From assembly GCA_041675185.1 (NCBI GenBank), contig JBAYUH010000010.1:1-34456 (forward strand): DNA of 34,456 nucleotides, in the 5' to 3' direction. Each line of letters begins with the position of its first letter. Positions within the stretch are counted from its first letter, which is position 1. The notes below the pieces were generated by a model that was not told where the DNA came from, ran no database searches, and saw only the letters and a list, made by a program, of their open reading frames with translations. Position numbers and translations under genes: made by a program. Shown here one piece after another: positions 15,341-22,506 of this stretch. Source of the DNA: UBA1557 sp041675185. GTDB lineage: Bacteria > Patescibacteriota > Patescibacteriia > Magasanikbacterales > UBA922.

Positions 15341-16639
15341 ATGCTAAATAAAATAAAAAAAACATTATTTCAGGTTTTCCTTTTTCTTCTGCCTTTCCAA
15401 ACTATTTTTATTGTCCAAGAACAATTTCTAAATGGTAGTAAGTGGCAGTATGGAACTTTGGGATTTTATTTGACAGAAATTTTGTTGTGGTGCTTGATTA
15501 TACTTTTTATAATTGATTATTTCTTTTTACTAAAGAAAAAAGAAATAAAAATACAGTATGGTTTTAGCAAAGAAAAATTATTTTCAATAGCTATTTTGTT
15601 TTTTTTATTATATCTTATTTTCAATACTTTTTTTGTAGCTTTGAACTTACAAGTGGCTTGGCAAATGACACGTTGGTTTATGCTGGCTTTTTTGTTGTTT
15701 ATAATTTTGATAAGTGGATTTCTCAAATTGCCAGATATTTTGTGGCCAGTAGTTTTGGGAAGTATTTTGCCAAGCATATTGGGTATTTGGCAATTTTTGT
15801 TTCAGTATTCTTTTGCTAACAAATTTTTGGGAATAGCTCTGCATGCTCCAGAAGTTGCTGGTGTCTCAGTCATAGCAAGTGACCAAATAGGGCGTTGGCT
15901 TAGAGCTTATGGTAGTTTCAATCATCCAAATATTTTTGGAGGGTATTTGGTTTTGGTAATTATTTTTACATTTTTATTGCTAAAAAAAATAGAATCAAAA
16001 AAACAAAAGATTTTTTTGGTAAGTATTTTGTTATTACAAACTATGGCTTTGTTTTTTTCTTTTAGTCGTACAGCTTGGTTGGTTTGGTTGTTGTTTGTTT
16101 TTTTTATTTTGTCGTATTATTTGATAATCAAGAAAAGAATTGTTTGGTCAGTATTTTTTAGTCTAATATTTTTTGGCATTTTGTTTTTTACGTTTTTTAA
16201 TTTGGTACAAAACAGGGTAGAATTGAAATCTACTTATGAAACCAAATCAATTTCTGAAAGAGTTAGTGGTTATAGAGAAGCTTTGGAAATTTGGAATAAT
16301 CACAAATATCTTGGAGTGGGTCCTGGTAATTATACTTTGGCTAGCCATAATTTGGATACAAGTAAAAATGGTAGTAGCTATCAACCAGTCCATAATATTT
16401 TCTTTTTGTTTATTGTTGAAAATGGTATTATTGGTTTTATTTTATTTTGTTTTATTTTAATTACTTTTTTTATTTATTATTTTAGTATAGCAAATAAAAA
16501 GAGAATAGCTTATGGAGTTTTTTTGGGTATTATCTATCTTATTTTAGGTATTTTTGACCACTATTTAGTATCTTCTTATGTGGGATTGATGTTACTAGTA
16601 CTATATTTGGCAGTTATCAGTCGTTTGTCCACAGAGTAG
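15341..16639 (+). CDS. O-antigen ligase/Wzy-type membrane protein
   Basis: 432 residues with about 10-12 membrane helices. The family's largest outer loop and helix are visible around residues 185-203, RWLRAYGSFNHPNIFGGYL, followed by SFSRTAWLVWLLF. A second outer loop contains ISERVSGYREALEIWNNHKYLGVGPGNYTLASH, with the Arg and His residues typical of PF04932 O-antigen ligases and polymerases. These enzymes join lipid-linked glycans at the outer face of the membrane. Whether it acts as a ligase, a polymerase or a protein glycosyltransferase cannot be told. It ends in the hairpin terminator at 16666-16692. Very high T content matches the other membrane genes here. Confidence 0.88.
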   Translation: MLNKIKKTLFQVFLFLLPFQTIFIVQEQFLNGSKWQYGTLGFYLTEILLWCLIILFIIDYFFLLKKKEIKIQYGFSKEKLFSIAILFFLLYLIFNTFFVALNLQVAWQMTRWFMLAFLLFIILISGFLKLPDILWPVVLGSILPSILGIWQFLFQYSFANKFLGIALHAPEVAGVSVIASDQIGRWLRAYGSFNHPNIFGGYLVLVIIFTFLLLKKIESKKQKIFLVSILLLQTMALFFSFSRTAWLVWLLFVFFILSYYLIIKKRIVWSVFFSLIFFGILFFTFFNLVQNRVELKSTYETKSISERVSGYREALEIWNNHKYLGVGPGNYTLASHNLDTSKNGSSYQPVHNIFFLFIVENGIIGFILFCFILITFFIYYFSIANKKRIAYGVFLGIIYLILGIFDHYLVSSYVGLMLLVLYLAVISRLSTE

Positions 16640-16665
16640 TCCACTTGTCTATCCCCAGAAAAATT

Positions 16666-16692
16666 AAATTGGCTTGGAATAGCCAATTTTTT
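16666..16692 (+). terminator. Rho-independent terminator after the O-antigen ligase gene
   Basis: AAATTGGCT (16666-16674) pairs with AGCCAATTT (16681-16689) across TGGAAT, followed by more T. Confidence 0.88.
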
Positions 16693-16696
16693 ATAA

Positions 16697-16725
16697 TTGA
16701 CACTTAGGTTTTTTTTGTTTACAAT
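16697..16725 (+). promoter_or_regulatory. Strong sigma70-type promoter of the putative RNA gene
   Basis: TTGACA (16697-16702), a 17-base spacer and TACAAT (16720-16725). No ORF follows; a run of stable hairpins does. Confidence 0.7.
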
Positions 16726-16731
16726 ACTATC

Positions 16732-17016
16732 ATAAGTGAATTAATCTGTTGTCTTGTTAATTTCACTGGTAATGTCTTTTTTCATAGACATGTGCTAAAA
16801 ATTAGTAGTGTTATTTGAAGTATTTCACATAACTAATTTTAGCACATTTTTGTGAAAAATCTTAAATGAGTTAAAGTTACCAATTTGAATTTGATAAAGA
16901 AGCCAGTGTTAGCAATTAGCGTGAAGCGTACGCTGTTTTCAATTCGTGTTTTCTGACAGGCATCACGAATTTTATATACGGTCGTCGTATCAAGCTATTG
17001 CTAACATTGGTTTTTT
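16732..17016 (+). ncRNA. Putative structured non-coding RNA(s) upstream of groES
   Basis: A gene-free stretch headed by a strong promoter. Visible stems in order: 16736-16744/16757-16766; 16772-16777/16786-16791; a 14-bp stem with one bulge, 16792-16806/16831-16845, followed by ATTTTTG; then a 14-bp closing stem, 16903-16916/16997-17010, followed by T6. The closing stem encloses three hairpins (16918-16922/16930-16934, 16941-16948/16964-16971 and 16976-16980/16986-16990), giving a four-way junction. One pair of the closing stem is G-U, as expected of an RNA rather than a DNA palindrome. It may be one RNA of about 285 bases, or a short RNA ending near 16855 plus a second element. It shows none of the landmarks of RNase P RNA, tmRNA or SRP RNA that I could recognise. 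Confidence 0.45.
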
Positions 17017-17060
17017 GAACTACTAATCTAAACACGAATTTACACTAATGTTTTTATAGG

Positions 17061-17087
17061 ACTAGCTTTGAGAAGTTAGTTTTTTTG
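17061..17087 (+). terminator. Rho-independent terminator upstream of the groES promoter
   Basis: ACTAGCTT (17061-17068) pairs with AAGTTAGT (17073-17080), one G-T pair, followed by T7. With no ORF before it, it implies an RNA transcribed from upstream. Confidence 0.75.
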
Positions 17088-17127
17088 AGTCAAGATTAGT
17101 ATTTTTTTGAGTTTGGATTTGGGGTGC

Positions 17128-17156
17128 TTGACATTTTGGATAACTAGTTATAAGAT
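17128..17156 (+). promoter_or_regulatory. Sigma70-type promoter of groES-groEL
   Basis: TTGACA (17128-17133), a 17-base spacer and TAAGAT (17151-17156), directly abutting the CIRCE operator. Confidence 0.85.
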
Positions 17157-17157
17157 A

Positions 17158-17184
17158 TTATCACTCACTAACATTGAGTGACAA
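17158..17184 (+). promoter_or_regulatory. CIRCE operator (HrcA-binding site)
   Basis: TTATCACTC, nine bases, GAGTGACAA. This matches the CIRCE consensus TTAGCACTC-N9-GAGTGCTAA at 15 of 18 arm positions, with the exact nine-base spacing and position at the transcription start. It implies repression of groESL by an HrcA encoded elsewhere. Confidence 0.85.
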
Positions 17185-17210
17185 AAATTAATTTTTAATC
17201 ATAATGTAAT

Positions 17211-17486
17211 ATGAATATTAGACCACTTGGTGACCGTATTTTGGTCAAACCTCAAGCAGAGGAAACAAAAACAGCTTCTGGTATTTTTTTACCAGATACA
17301 GTAGACAAAGAAAAAAAAGCTGAAGGTGAAGTAATCGCTCTTGGCAATGGTGAAAAACTTGCAAAATTGGGTTTGTCTGTTGGTATGAAAGTTTTGTTCA
17401 AAAAATGGGGAGGAGAAGAAATAAAAATGAATGATGAAGATTATAAGATTTTGGATCATGTGGATGTGATTGCTGTTGTGGAATAG
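17211..17486 (+). CDS. groES: Co-chaperonin GroES
   Basis: A 91-residue co-chaperonin. It opens MNIRPLGDRILVKPQAEETKTASGIFLPDT, with the mobile loop ETKTASGIFLP that contacts GroEL, followed by GEVIALGNGEK, VGMKVLFKKWGGEEIKMNDEDYKILDHVDVIAVVE. Length and all conserved blocks are standard. It caps the GroEL ring so that enclosed proteins can fold, in the cytoplasm. It is transcribed from a promoter overlapped by a CIRCE element, so heat-inducible control by HrcA is expected. The ATG lies in TAATATG without a Shine-Dalgarno. groEL follows after 150 bases, an unusually long gap containing a tandem repeat and a dispersed AT-rich element. Confidence 0.98.
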   Translation: MNIRPLGDRILVKPQAEETKTASGIFLPDTVDKEKKAEGEVIALGNGEKLAKLGLSVGMKVLFKKWGGEEIKMNDEDYKILDHVDVIAVVE

Positions 17487-17492
17487 TCAAAA

Positions 17493-17528
17493 GTCTATAA
17501 AGTCCATAAAGTCCATAAAGTCTAAAGT
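17493..17528 (+). repeat. Nine-base tandem repeat between groES and groEL
   Basis: GTCTATAAA, GTCCATAAA, GTCCATAAA (17493-17519), then a shortened GTCTAAAGT. It begins seven bases after the groES stop codon. Confidence 0.8.
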
Positions 17529-17529
17529 C

Positions 17530-17561
17530 ATTTGTAATTTGGATTTTGTAATTTGAAATTT
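17530..17561 (+). repeat. Dispersed AT-rich repeat, copy 2
   Basis: Its first 25 bases match 7333-7357 and its last 25 (17537-17561) match 27765-27789. All three copies are intergenic. Confidence 0.75.
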
Positions 17562-17636
17562 ATTTGTATCTTGTGAATTGTTTTTTAATCTAAAATATTA
17601 ATTTTACAAAAATAAAATAATTAAACATAAAAAAGT

Positions 17637-19253
17637 ATGCCTAAACAAATAAAATTTGATAATGACGCCAGACAATCTCTTGTTAATGGTGTAAATATTT
17701 TGGCTAATGTTGTCAAAGTTACTCTTGGTCCAAAAGGACGTAATGTAGTTTTGGATAAAGGTTATGGCGCGCCAATTATTACCAAAGATGGTGTGTCTGT
17801 AGCTCGTGAAATTGAATTAGAAGATAAATTTGAAAATATTGGAGTTGAACTTATCAAAGAAGTTGCCAATAAAACCAACGATGTCGTAGGTGATGGTACT
17901 ACTACAGCTACAGTCCTTGTCCAAGCAATTGTCAAAGAAGGAATGAAAAACGTTACAGCCGGTGCTAATCCGGTTGCTCTCAATCGTGGTTTGCACAAAG
18001 CAACAGAAGCTATTGTGGCAGAACTTCACAAGACGGTTTCCAAACAAGTAGAAGACGATGAAATTGCCAATGTAGCTTCAATCTCAGCCAATGATCGTGA
18101 AATTGGTGAAAAAATTGCGCAAGCTATGAAAGCTGTTGGCAAAGATGGAGTGATTACTGTAGAAGATTCACAATCTTTTGGACTGGAAATTGAAACTGTA
18201 AAAGGTATGCGTTTTGACAAAGGTTTGGTATCTCAATATATGGTCACCAACAACGAGCGTATGGAAGCTGAATATACAGATGCTCTAATACTTATTACTG
18301 ACAAAAAGATTTCTTCTGTAGAAGATATAGTACCAATTTTGGAAAAAGTAGCTGAAAGTGGTCGTAAGGAATTAGTCGTAATTGCAGAAGATGTAGATGG
18401 TCAAGCTCTAACAACTTTGGTATTAAACAAACTTCGTGGTACTTTCAATGTACTTGCAGTCAAAGCTCCTGGTTTTGGAGATAGACGCAAAGACATGTTG
18501 GAAGATATTGCAATTTTGACAGGTGGCAAAGTCATTACTGAAGAATTGGGAATGAAACTCGCCAATACTACACTAGAAGATTTGGGTCATGCTCGCAAAG
18601 TCGTGGCTACCAAAGATACTACTACAATAGTAGAAGGAGCTGGTGAAGTAAACAAAGTAGAAGGTCGTGTAGCTCAAATACGAAAAATGATTGAAACTGC
18701 TGATGGAGAATTTGATAAAGAAAAATTACAAGAGCGTCTAGCCAAATTAGCTGGTGGTGTGGCTGTAATTCGTGTTGGTGCTGCTACTGAAACAGAAATG
18801 AAAGAAGTCAAACATCGTATTGAAGATGCTGTCGGTGCTACCAAAGCTGCTACTGAAGAAGGTGTTGTGCCTGGTGGTGGAGTTGCTCTAATTCGCGCTA
18901 GTCGTGCTTTGGATAATTTGAATTTGCCAGATGAAGAAATGGTTGCTGTCAATATTTTACGTCGTGCTCTAGAAGAACCACTTCGTGTGATTGCCAACAA
19001 TGCTGGTTTCGAAGGTGCTGTAGTAGTAGAAGAAGTAAAAAGACATGAAGGAAACTTTGGTTTCAATGCTGCTACTGGTCAATATGAAGATATGGTTGTG
19101 GCAGGTGTGATTGATCCTACAAAAGTTACTCGTTGTGCTCTAGAAAATGCAGTATCTGTGGCTGGTATGTTCTTGACTACTGAGGCAGTCGTGACTGATA
19201 TACCAAGTAAAAATGAATCAAGTGCACCAGCTATGGGTGGTGGAATGATGTAA
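17637..19253 (+). CDS. groEL: Chaperonin GroEL (HSP60)
   Basis: 538 residues, full length. Hallmarks are the ATP site VTLGPKGRNVVLDKGYGAP, the catalytic region NDVVGDGTTTATVLVQAIVKEGMKNVTAG, the apical-domain segment AEDVDGQALTTLVLNKLRGTF and APGFGDRRKDMLEDIAILTGG, the intermediate-domain block AATEEGVVPGGGVALIRA, and a C-terminal Gly/Met tail GGGMM. It forms the double-ring folding chamber with GroES. It is probably co-transcribed with groES under CIRCE/HrcA control. The ATG follows AAAAAAGT with no Shine-Dalgarno. A TCCACC/GGTGGA mini-hairpin lies 15 bases past the stop and a terminator at 19356-19384. GroEL is absent in some Patescibacteria lineages, so its presence may help placement. Confidence 0.98.
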   Translation: MPKQIKFDNDARQSLVNGVNILANVVKVTLGPKGRNVVLDKGYGAPIITKDGVSVAREIELEDKFENIGVELIKEVANKTNDVVGDGTTTATVLVQAIVKEGMKNVTAGANPVALNRGLHKATEAIVAELHKTVSKQVEDDEIANVASISANDREIGEKIAQAMKAVGKDGVITVEDSQSFGLEIETVKGMRFDKGLVSQYMVTNNERMEAEYTDALILITDKKISSVEDIVPILEKVAESGRKELVVIAEDVDGQALTTLVLNKLRGTFNVLAVKAPGFGDRRKDMLEDIAILTGGKVITEELGMKLANTTLEDLGHARKVVATKDTTTIVEGAGEVNKVEGRVAQIRKMIETADGEFDKEKLQERLAKLAGGVAVIRVGAATETEMKEVKHRIEDAVGATKAATEEGVVPGGGVALIRASRALDNLNLPDEEMVAVNILRRALEEPLRVIANNAGFEGAVVVEEVKRHEGNFGFNAATGQYEDMVVAGVIDPTKVTRCALENAVSVAGMFLTTEAVVTDIPSKNESSAPAMGGGMM

Positions 19254-19267
19254 AACATTGATTTTTA

Positions 19268-19282
19268 TCCACCTTTGGTGGA
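19268..19282 (+). repeat. TCCRCC-GGYGGA mini-hairpin, copy 3
   Basis: TCCACC-TTT-GGTGGA, 15 bases after the groEL stop. Same 6-3-6 design as 4598-4612 and 15244-15258. Confidence 0.7.
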
Positions 19283-19355
19283 ACACTGATTGTAGATTAC
19301 AGATTTTACTGAGGATACTGTTACAATACTTCGTACATCTGAAATTGAAGAATTA

Positions 19356-19384
19356 AACAAACACTATAATATATAGTGTTTGTT
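19356..19384 (+). terminator. Terminator of the groESL operon
   Basis: AACAAACACTATA (19356-19368) and TATAGTGTTTGTT (19372-19384) form a perfect 13-bp stem with a three-base loop, followed by GTTTATTG. Confidence 0.75.
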
Positions 19385-19482
19385 GTTTATTGAAGAATTT
19401 TATTTTTTAAACTATATTTCATTCACTCCCTTGTTTTTTATCTTCAAATCAGGCATAATAAGATAGAAATTAAGAATAAAAT

Positions 19483-20586
19483 ATGGAAATGCATGAGGTC
19501 GTAAAAAGTCTGGCAAATCTACAAACTAAGCTTGCGGAAATGCGAGTTATTTTGGATATTTCAGGAAAACAAAAAAAAGTTGCAGAATTATCCAAATTAG
19601 TAAATGCTCCAGATTTTTGGAAAGACCAAGAAAATGCCACCAAAAAAAGTAAAGAAATGAGTGAATTGCAATCTGAAATTGATATGTTGAATAAATATGA
19701 AAAAGACGTAATAGATTTATTGGAAATTGCTAGACTTGATGAATTAGATAGAGATGTAAATATACGAGAAGATGTTGAAAAACAGTATTTTATTTTGGAA
19801 AAAAATGTTTTGAAATTGGAATTCAATACTTTATTTGATGGTAAACATGATAGAGAAAATGCTATCGTGGCAATACATGCTGGTAGTGGTGGTACAGAGG
19901 CTCAAGATTGGGCCGAAATGCTTCTTCGAATGTATTTGCGTTATATTGACAAAAAAGGTTGGAAAACAACAATTTTGGATGAATCAAAAGGTCAAGAAGC
20001 CGGTATCAAGTCTATTACTTTTCGTGTTGAAGGTACTTTTGCTTATGGACATCTAAAATCTGAACATGGTACTCATAGACTTGTGCGAATTTCACCATTT
20101 GATGCTGAAAAAATGCGTCATACTTCTTTTGCTTTGGTGGAAGTCATTCCAGAATTGGAAGAAGCTGAAGATGTCAAAATAGCTGAAAAAGATTTACGTA
20201 TTGATACTTTTATGGCTGGGGGAAATGGTGGACAAAGTGTCAATACTACTTATAGTGCTGTACGTATTGTACACATACCGACCGGTATTACAGTAAGTTG
20301 CCAAAATGAAAAATCACAACAGCAAAACAAAAAATTAGCAATGAAAGTTTTACTTTCTAGATTACAAAAATTACAAGAAGAAAAAGAAGATGAAGAAAGA
20401 TTGAAACTTCGTGGTGAATACAAAAGTCCAGAGTGGGGAAGTCAAATTCGCAGTTATGTTTTGCATCCTTATCACATGGTCAAAGATTTGCGAACTCGTT
20501 ATGAGACGACTGATGATGAAGGTGTTTTGAATGGCGATTTGGACGGATTTATTGAAGCTTATCTTAGATTTTTGAAACAGACCTAA
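19483..20586 (+). CDS. prfB: Peptide chain release factor 2
   Basis: 367 residues. The tripeptide SPF (204-206, in VRISPFDAEKMRHTS) identifies RF2, which reads UGA and UAA, and GGQ (249-251, in MAGGNGGQSVNTTYS) triggers peptidyl-tRNA hydrolysis. The preceding HAGSGGTEAQDWAEMLLRMY block is also conserved. Many bacteria regulate prfB with an in-frame UGA and +1 frameshift near codon 25; here the frame is continuous, so that autoregulation is absent. Its presence agrees with UGA being a normal stop in this organism (several genes end in TGA), which speaks against the UGA-glycine code of Gracilibacteria and SR1. Two ATGs lie close together (19483 and 19489). No Shine-Dalgarno. Confidence 0.97.
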   Translation: MEMHEVVKSLANLQTKLAEMRVILDISGKQKKVAELSKLVNAPDFWKDQENATKKSKEMSELQSEIDMLNKYEKDVIDLLEIARLDELDRDVNIREDVEKQYFILEKNVLKLEFNTLFDGKHDRENAIVAIHAGSGGTEAQDWAEMLLRMYLRYIDKKGWKTTILDESKGQEAGIKSITFRVEGTFAYGHLKSEHGTHRLVRISPFDAEKMRHTSFALVEVIPELEEAEDVKIAEKDLRIDTFMAGGNGGQSVNTTYSAVRIVHIPTGITVSCQNEKSQQQNKKLAMKVLLSRLQKLQEEKEDEERLKLRGEYKSPEWGSQIRSYVLHPYHMVKDLRTRYETTDDEGVLNGDLDGFIEAYLRFLKQT

Positions 20587-20683
20587 AAGCATTGGATATT
20601 GGAGAAGAAATTGGTGCGATGCTTTGGTCTGAAATAAAGTCCGTAGAAAAAAATATTAATTAATTTACCTAATTGTCCTGTTC

Positions 20684-20720
20684 GTGATCAGGTGATTAAG
20701 TGATAAAGTGATCAGGTGAT
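20684..20720 (+). repeat. GTGATCAGGTGAT direct repeats, left arm of an inverted pair around the PAP2 gene
   Basis: GTGATCAGGTGAT occurs twice (20684-20696 and 20708-20720) around TAAGTGATAAA. The inner AGGTGATTAAGTGAT is found inverted at 21285-21299, across the 3' end of the PAP2 gene. Confidence 0.7.
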
Positions 20721-21293
20721 ATGTCTTTAAGCCAAAAACTATTCTTCAAAATAAATTCTCAAATCGGCAAATGTGCGTGGTTTGATAGACTTATGTATTT
20801 GTCAGCCAATCTTCTAATTTATGTTTTAGCTTTTTTTGTAATTAGTTGGGGTGTTTTTGTTTTGGGAAGTGTTTCATCAGATAAATTTGAAATGATGGTA
20901 AAAATATTGTTGACTACTTTTGTTTTTTCTTTTGTTATTAGTTATGGTGTTGCTTTACTCTGGAAACATCCTCGTCCAATCGTGGAATTTCCTGAAACAA
21001 AAATGTTGCTTCAGCCTATAGAAGTTTGGAAATCTTTTCCATCTGATCATACTAGTATGTCTTTTCTTCTGGCCGGTATTGTAGTTATGTTTGGTGGAGG
21101 GCTGGGATTTTCTATTTTTGTATTAACAATTGCTTCTATTATTTCTTTTTCTAGAGTTTACGTCGGAGTACATTATCCTCGAGATATTGTTGGAGGTTTT
21201 TTATTAGCAATGGTTTTGTTATTTAGCTCACAATGGTTATTGAGTCATATCACCCAGCCCTTGTATACTTTTTTGGCTAACTTAATCACTTAA
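20721..21293 (+). CDS. PAP2-family membrane phosphatase
   Basis: 190 residues with about six membrane helices. The three phosphatase motifs are present: KHPRP (82-86, a shortened first motif), PSDHTS (107-112, with the family's PSGH as PSDH) and SRVYVGVHYPRD (144-155). Members dephosphorylate lipid phosphates such as undecaprenyl pyrophosphate, phosphatidic acid or phosphatidylglycerol phosphate at the outer membrane face. Recycling of undecaprenyl pyrophosphate would fit the glycan genes around it, but that is inference. The ATG immediately follows an AGGTGAT that belongs to a direct-repeat array, so it is unclear whether this acts as a ribosome site. The gene is framed by the inverted repeat described separately. 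Confidence 0.9.
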   Translation: MSLSQKLFFKINSQIGKCAWFDRLMYLSANLLIYVLAFFVISWGVFVLGSVSSDKFEMMVKILLTTFVFSFVISYGVALLWKHPRPIVEFPETKMLLQPIEVWKSFPSDHTSMSFLLAGIVVMFGGGLGFSIFVLTIASIISFSRVYVGVHYPRDIVGGFLLAMVLLFSSQWLLSHITQPLYTFLANLIT

Positions 21294-21305
21294 TCACCTT
21301 ATCAC
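21281..21305 (-). repeat. Right inverted arm around the PAP2 gene
   Basis: CTTAATCACTTAATCACCTTATCAC spans the last codons of the PAP2 gene and its downstream flank. ATCACTTAATCACCT (21285-21299) is the reverse complement of AGGTGATTAAGTGAT in the 20684-20720 array. Confidence 0.65.
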
Positions 21306-21325
21306 TATTTACTAATAATCAAAAT

Positions 21326-22378
21326 ATGAAGATACTTATTTTTGCTGGAGGGGCAGGTACCAGACTTTGGCCAATTAGTCGTAAGTCTAGTCCAAAACAA
21401 TTTGAAATTTTGAAAGGTGACAAATCTACTATTGCCATGGCTTTGGAAAGAGTAAAAAGTTTTGATATAAAAAATGTATTTGTTTCAACCAATGATAAAT
21501 ATGTTGATTTGGTACATAAGCATTTACCAGAATTAAATAAAAAGCATATTCTTGGAGAACCAGCTAGACGTGATTTGACTGCAGCTGTTGGACTAGCTTT
21601 GCTGAGACTGAAAAAACAAGGTGTTACTGGTACGATAGCTATGCTTTGGGCTGATCACTTCATGAAAAAACCAGAAAATTTTGTGAAAGCCTTGAAAACA
21701 GCAGAAAAATTGATTGAGGAGAATCCTAATAGATTTGTTTTCTTGGGTGAACAAGCGCGTTTTGCCAATGAAAATTTGGGTTGGATACATTTGGGAAAAA
21801 ATATTGCAGGTGATTTGTTTGAATTTAACAAATGGAAATATCATCCAGATATTTTGGAATGTCAAGAAATGTTTGAGAGTCAAGAGTGGATGTGGAATCC
21901 TGGATATTTTATTTTTGATATTGATTTTGTTTTGGAACTTTACAAAAAACATAAACCAGAAATGTATATAGTATTAGAGGATATTGTAAATGGTAACAAA
22001 GATTTGGCAATAGAATATCCAAAATTAGAAGCAATTTCTTTTGACAATGCAATTGTAGAAAAGATAGACAAGAATCAAGCTGTAGTATTGAAAGTTGATT
22101 TGGGCTGGACTGATCCTGGTACATTGTATTCTTTAAAAGAAGCTTTGGTAGATGGTCAAGACAAAAATTTTGAAAAAGGAAATGTAGTTGATTTGGATTC
22201 AGAAGATTGTCTTATTTTGAACGAAGAGAATGGTCGTCTAGTAGCTACTGTCGGACTAAAAGGCATGATAGTGGTGAATACCAATAATACAACTTTGGTT
22301 TGTCACAAAGATAATGTACCAAGAATAAAAGAATTGTTGAAGAAGATTGAAGAACGTGGATTAGAATCATATCTTTAA
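21326..22378 (+). CDS. Mannose-1-phosphate guanylyltransferase
   Basis: 350 residues, a single nucleotidyltransferase domain. The pyrophosphorylase signature is at the N-terminus (FAGGAGTRLWPISRKSSPKQF, residues 5-25). LGEPARRDLTAAVGLALL and MLWADHFMKKPENFVKAL (active-site region), FLGEQ, WMWNPGYFIFDIDFVLELY and VDLGWTDPGTLYSL follow in the order of ManC/GMP enzymes. It makes GDP-mannose from mannose-1-phosphate and GTP, for glycan synthesis. It lacks the C-terminal isomerase domain of bifunctional AlgA/ManC. Cytoplasmic. It is 32 bases after the PAP2 gene, so they may share a transcript. A large imperfect palindrome follows the stop. Confidence 0.92.
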   Translation: MKILIFAGGAGTRLWPISRKSSPKQFEILKGDKSTIAMALERVKSFDIKNVFVSTNDKYVDLVHKHLPELNKKHILGEPARRDLTAAVGLALLRLKKQGVTGTIAMLWADHFMKKPENFVKALKTAEKLIEENPNRFVFLGEQARFANENLGWIHLGKNIAGDLFEFNKWKYHPDILECQEMFESQEWMWNPGYFIFDIDFVLELYKKHKPEMYIVLEDIVNGNKDLAIEYPKLEAISFDNAIVEKIDKNQAVVLKVDLGWTDPGTLYSLKEALVDGQDKNFEKGNVVDLDSEDCLILNEENGRLVATVGLKGMIVVNTNNTTLVCHKDNVPRIKELLKKIEERGLESYL

Positions 22379-22420
22379 GTAGATTTTTTGAAGTGTGTGT
22401 TTAATTATTCTAAACGTTTT

Positions 22421-22497
22421 TATCACGTAACTCATAGCACGTATCATGTACTATAAATAAAAATTTGATACGCGGTATGTGTTATGTTATACGTGTA
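22421..22497. repeat. Imperfect palindrome between the guanylyltransferase and mltG genes
   Basis: TATCACGTAACTCATAGCAC... (22421-22446) is imperfectly repeated in inverted form at 22466-22497, with CACGTA/TACGTG and GTATCA/TGATAC as matching ends. The open frame upstream of mltG runs through it, which argues for the later mltG start. Confidence 0.55.
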
Positions 22498-22506
22498 ATA
22501 TTTTTT

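Noticed and set aside
16903..17010. Possible integron attC site, since the stem carries GTTAGCA and TGCTAAC
   Set aside because: In attC the YYYAAC-type core lies on the 5' arm and GTTRRR on the 3' arm; here the order is reversed and the RRR positions do not fit.
16732..17087. RNase P RNA, tmRNA or SRP RNA in the hairpin-rich region
   Set aside because: No recognisable conserved blocks of RNase P RNA, no tRNA-like end with TTCRA..CCA, and no SRP apical-loop motif.
17493..17528. CRISPR-like short array between groES and groEL
   Set aside because: The nine-base units are directly contiguous, with no spacers and no palindromic repeat; it is a simple tandem repeat.
18674..19066. Minus-strand 130-codon frame
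   Set aside because: It is a shadow of groEL with a Ser/Ala-rich composition typical of antisense frames.
19483..19600. Programmed +1 frameshift site in prfB
   Set aside because: The frame is continuous, with no in-frame TGA near codon 25.
22465..22506. 14-codon extension of mltG
   Set aside because: It lies within a palindromic spacer; the membrane anchor begins at MKKLVFLVLL.
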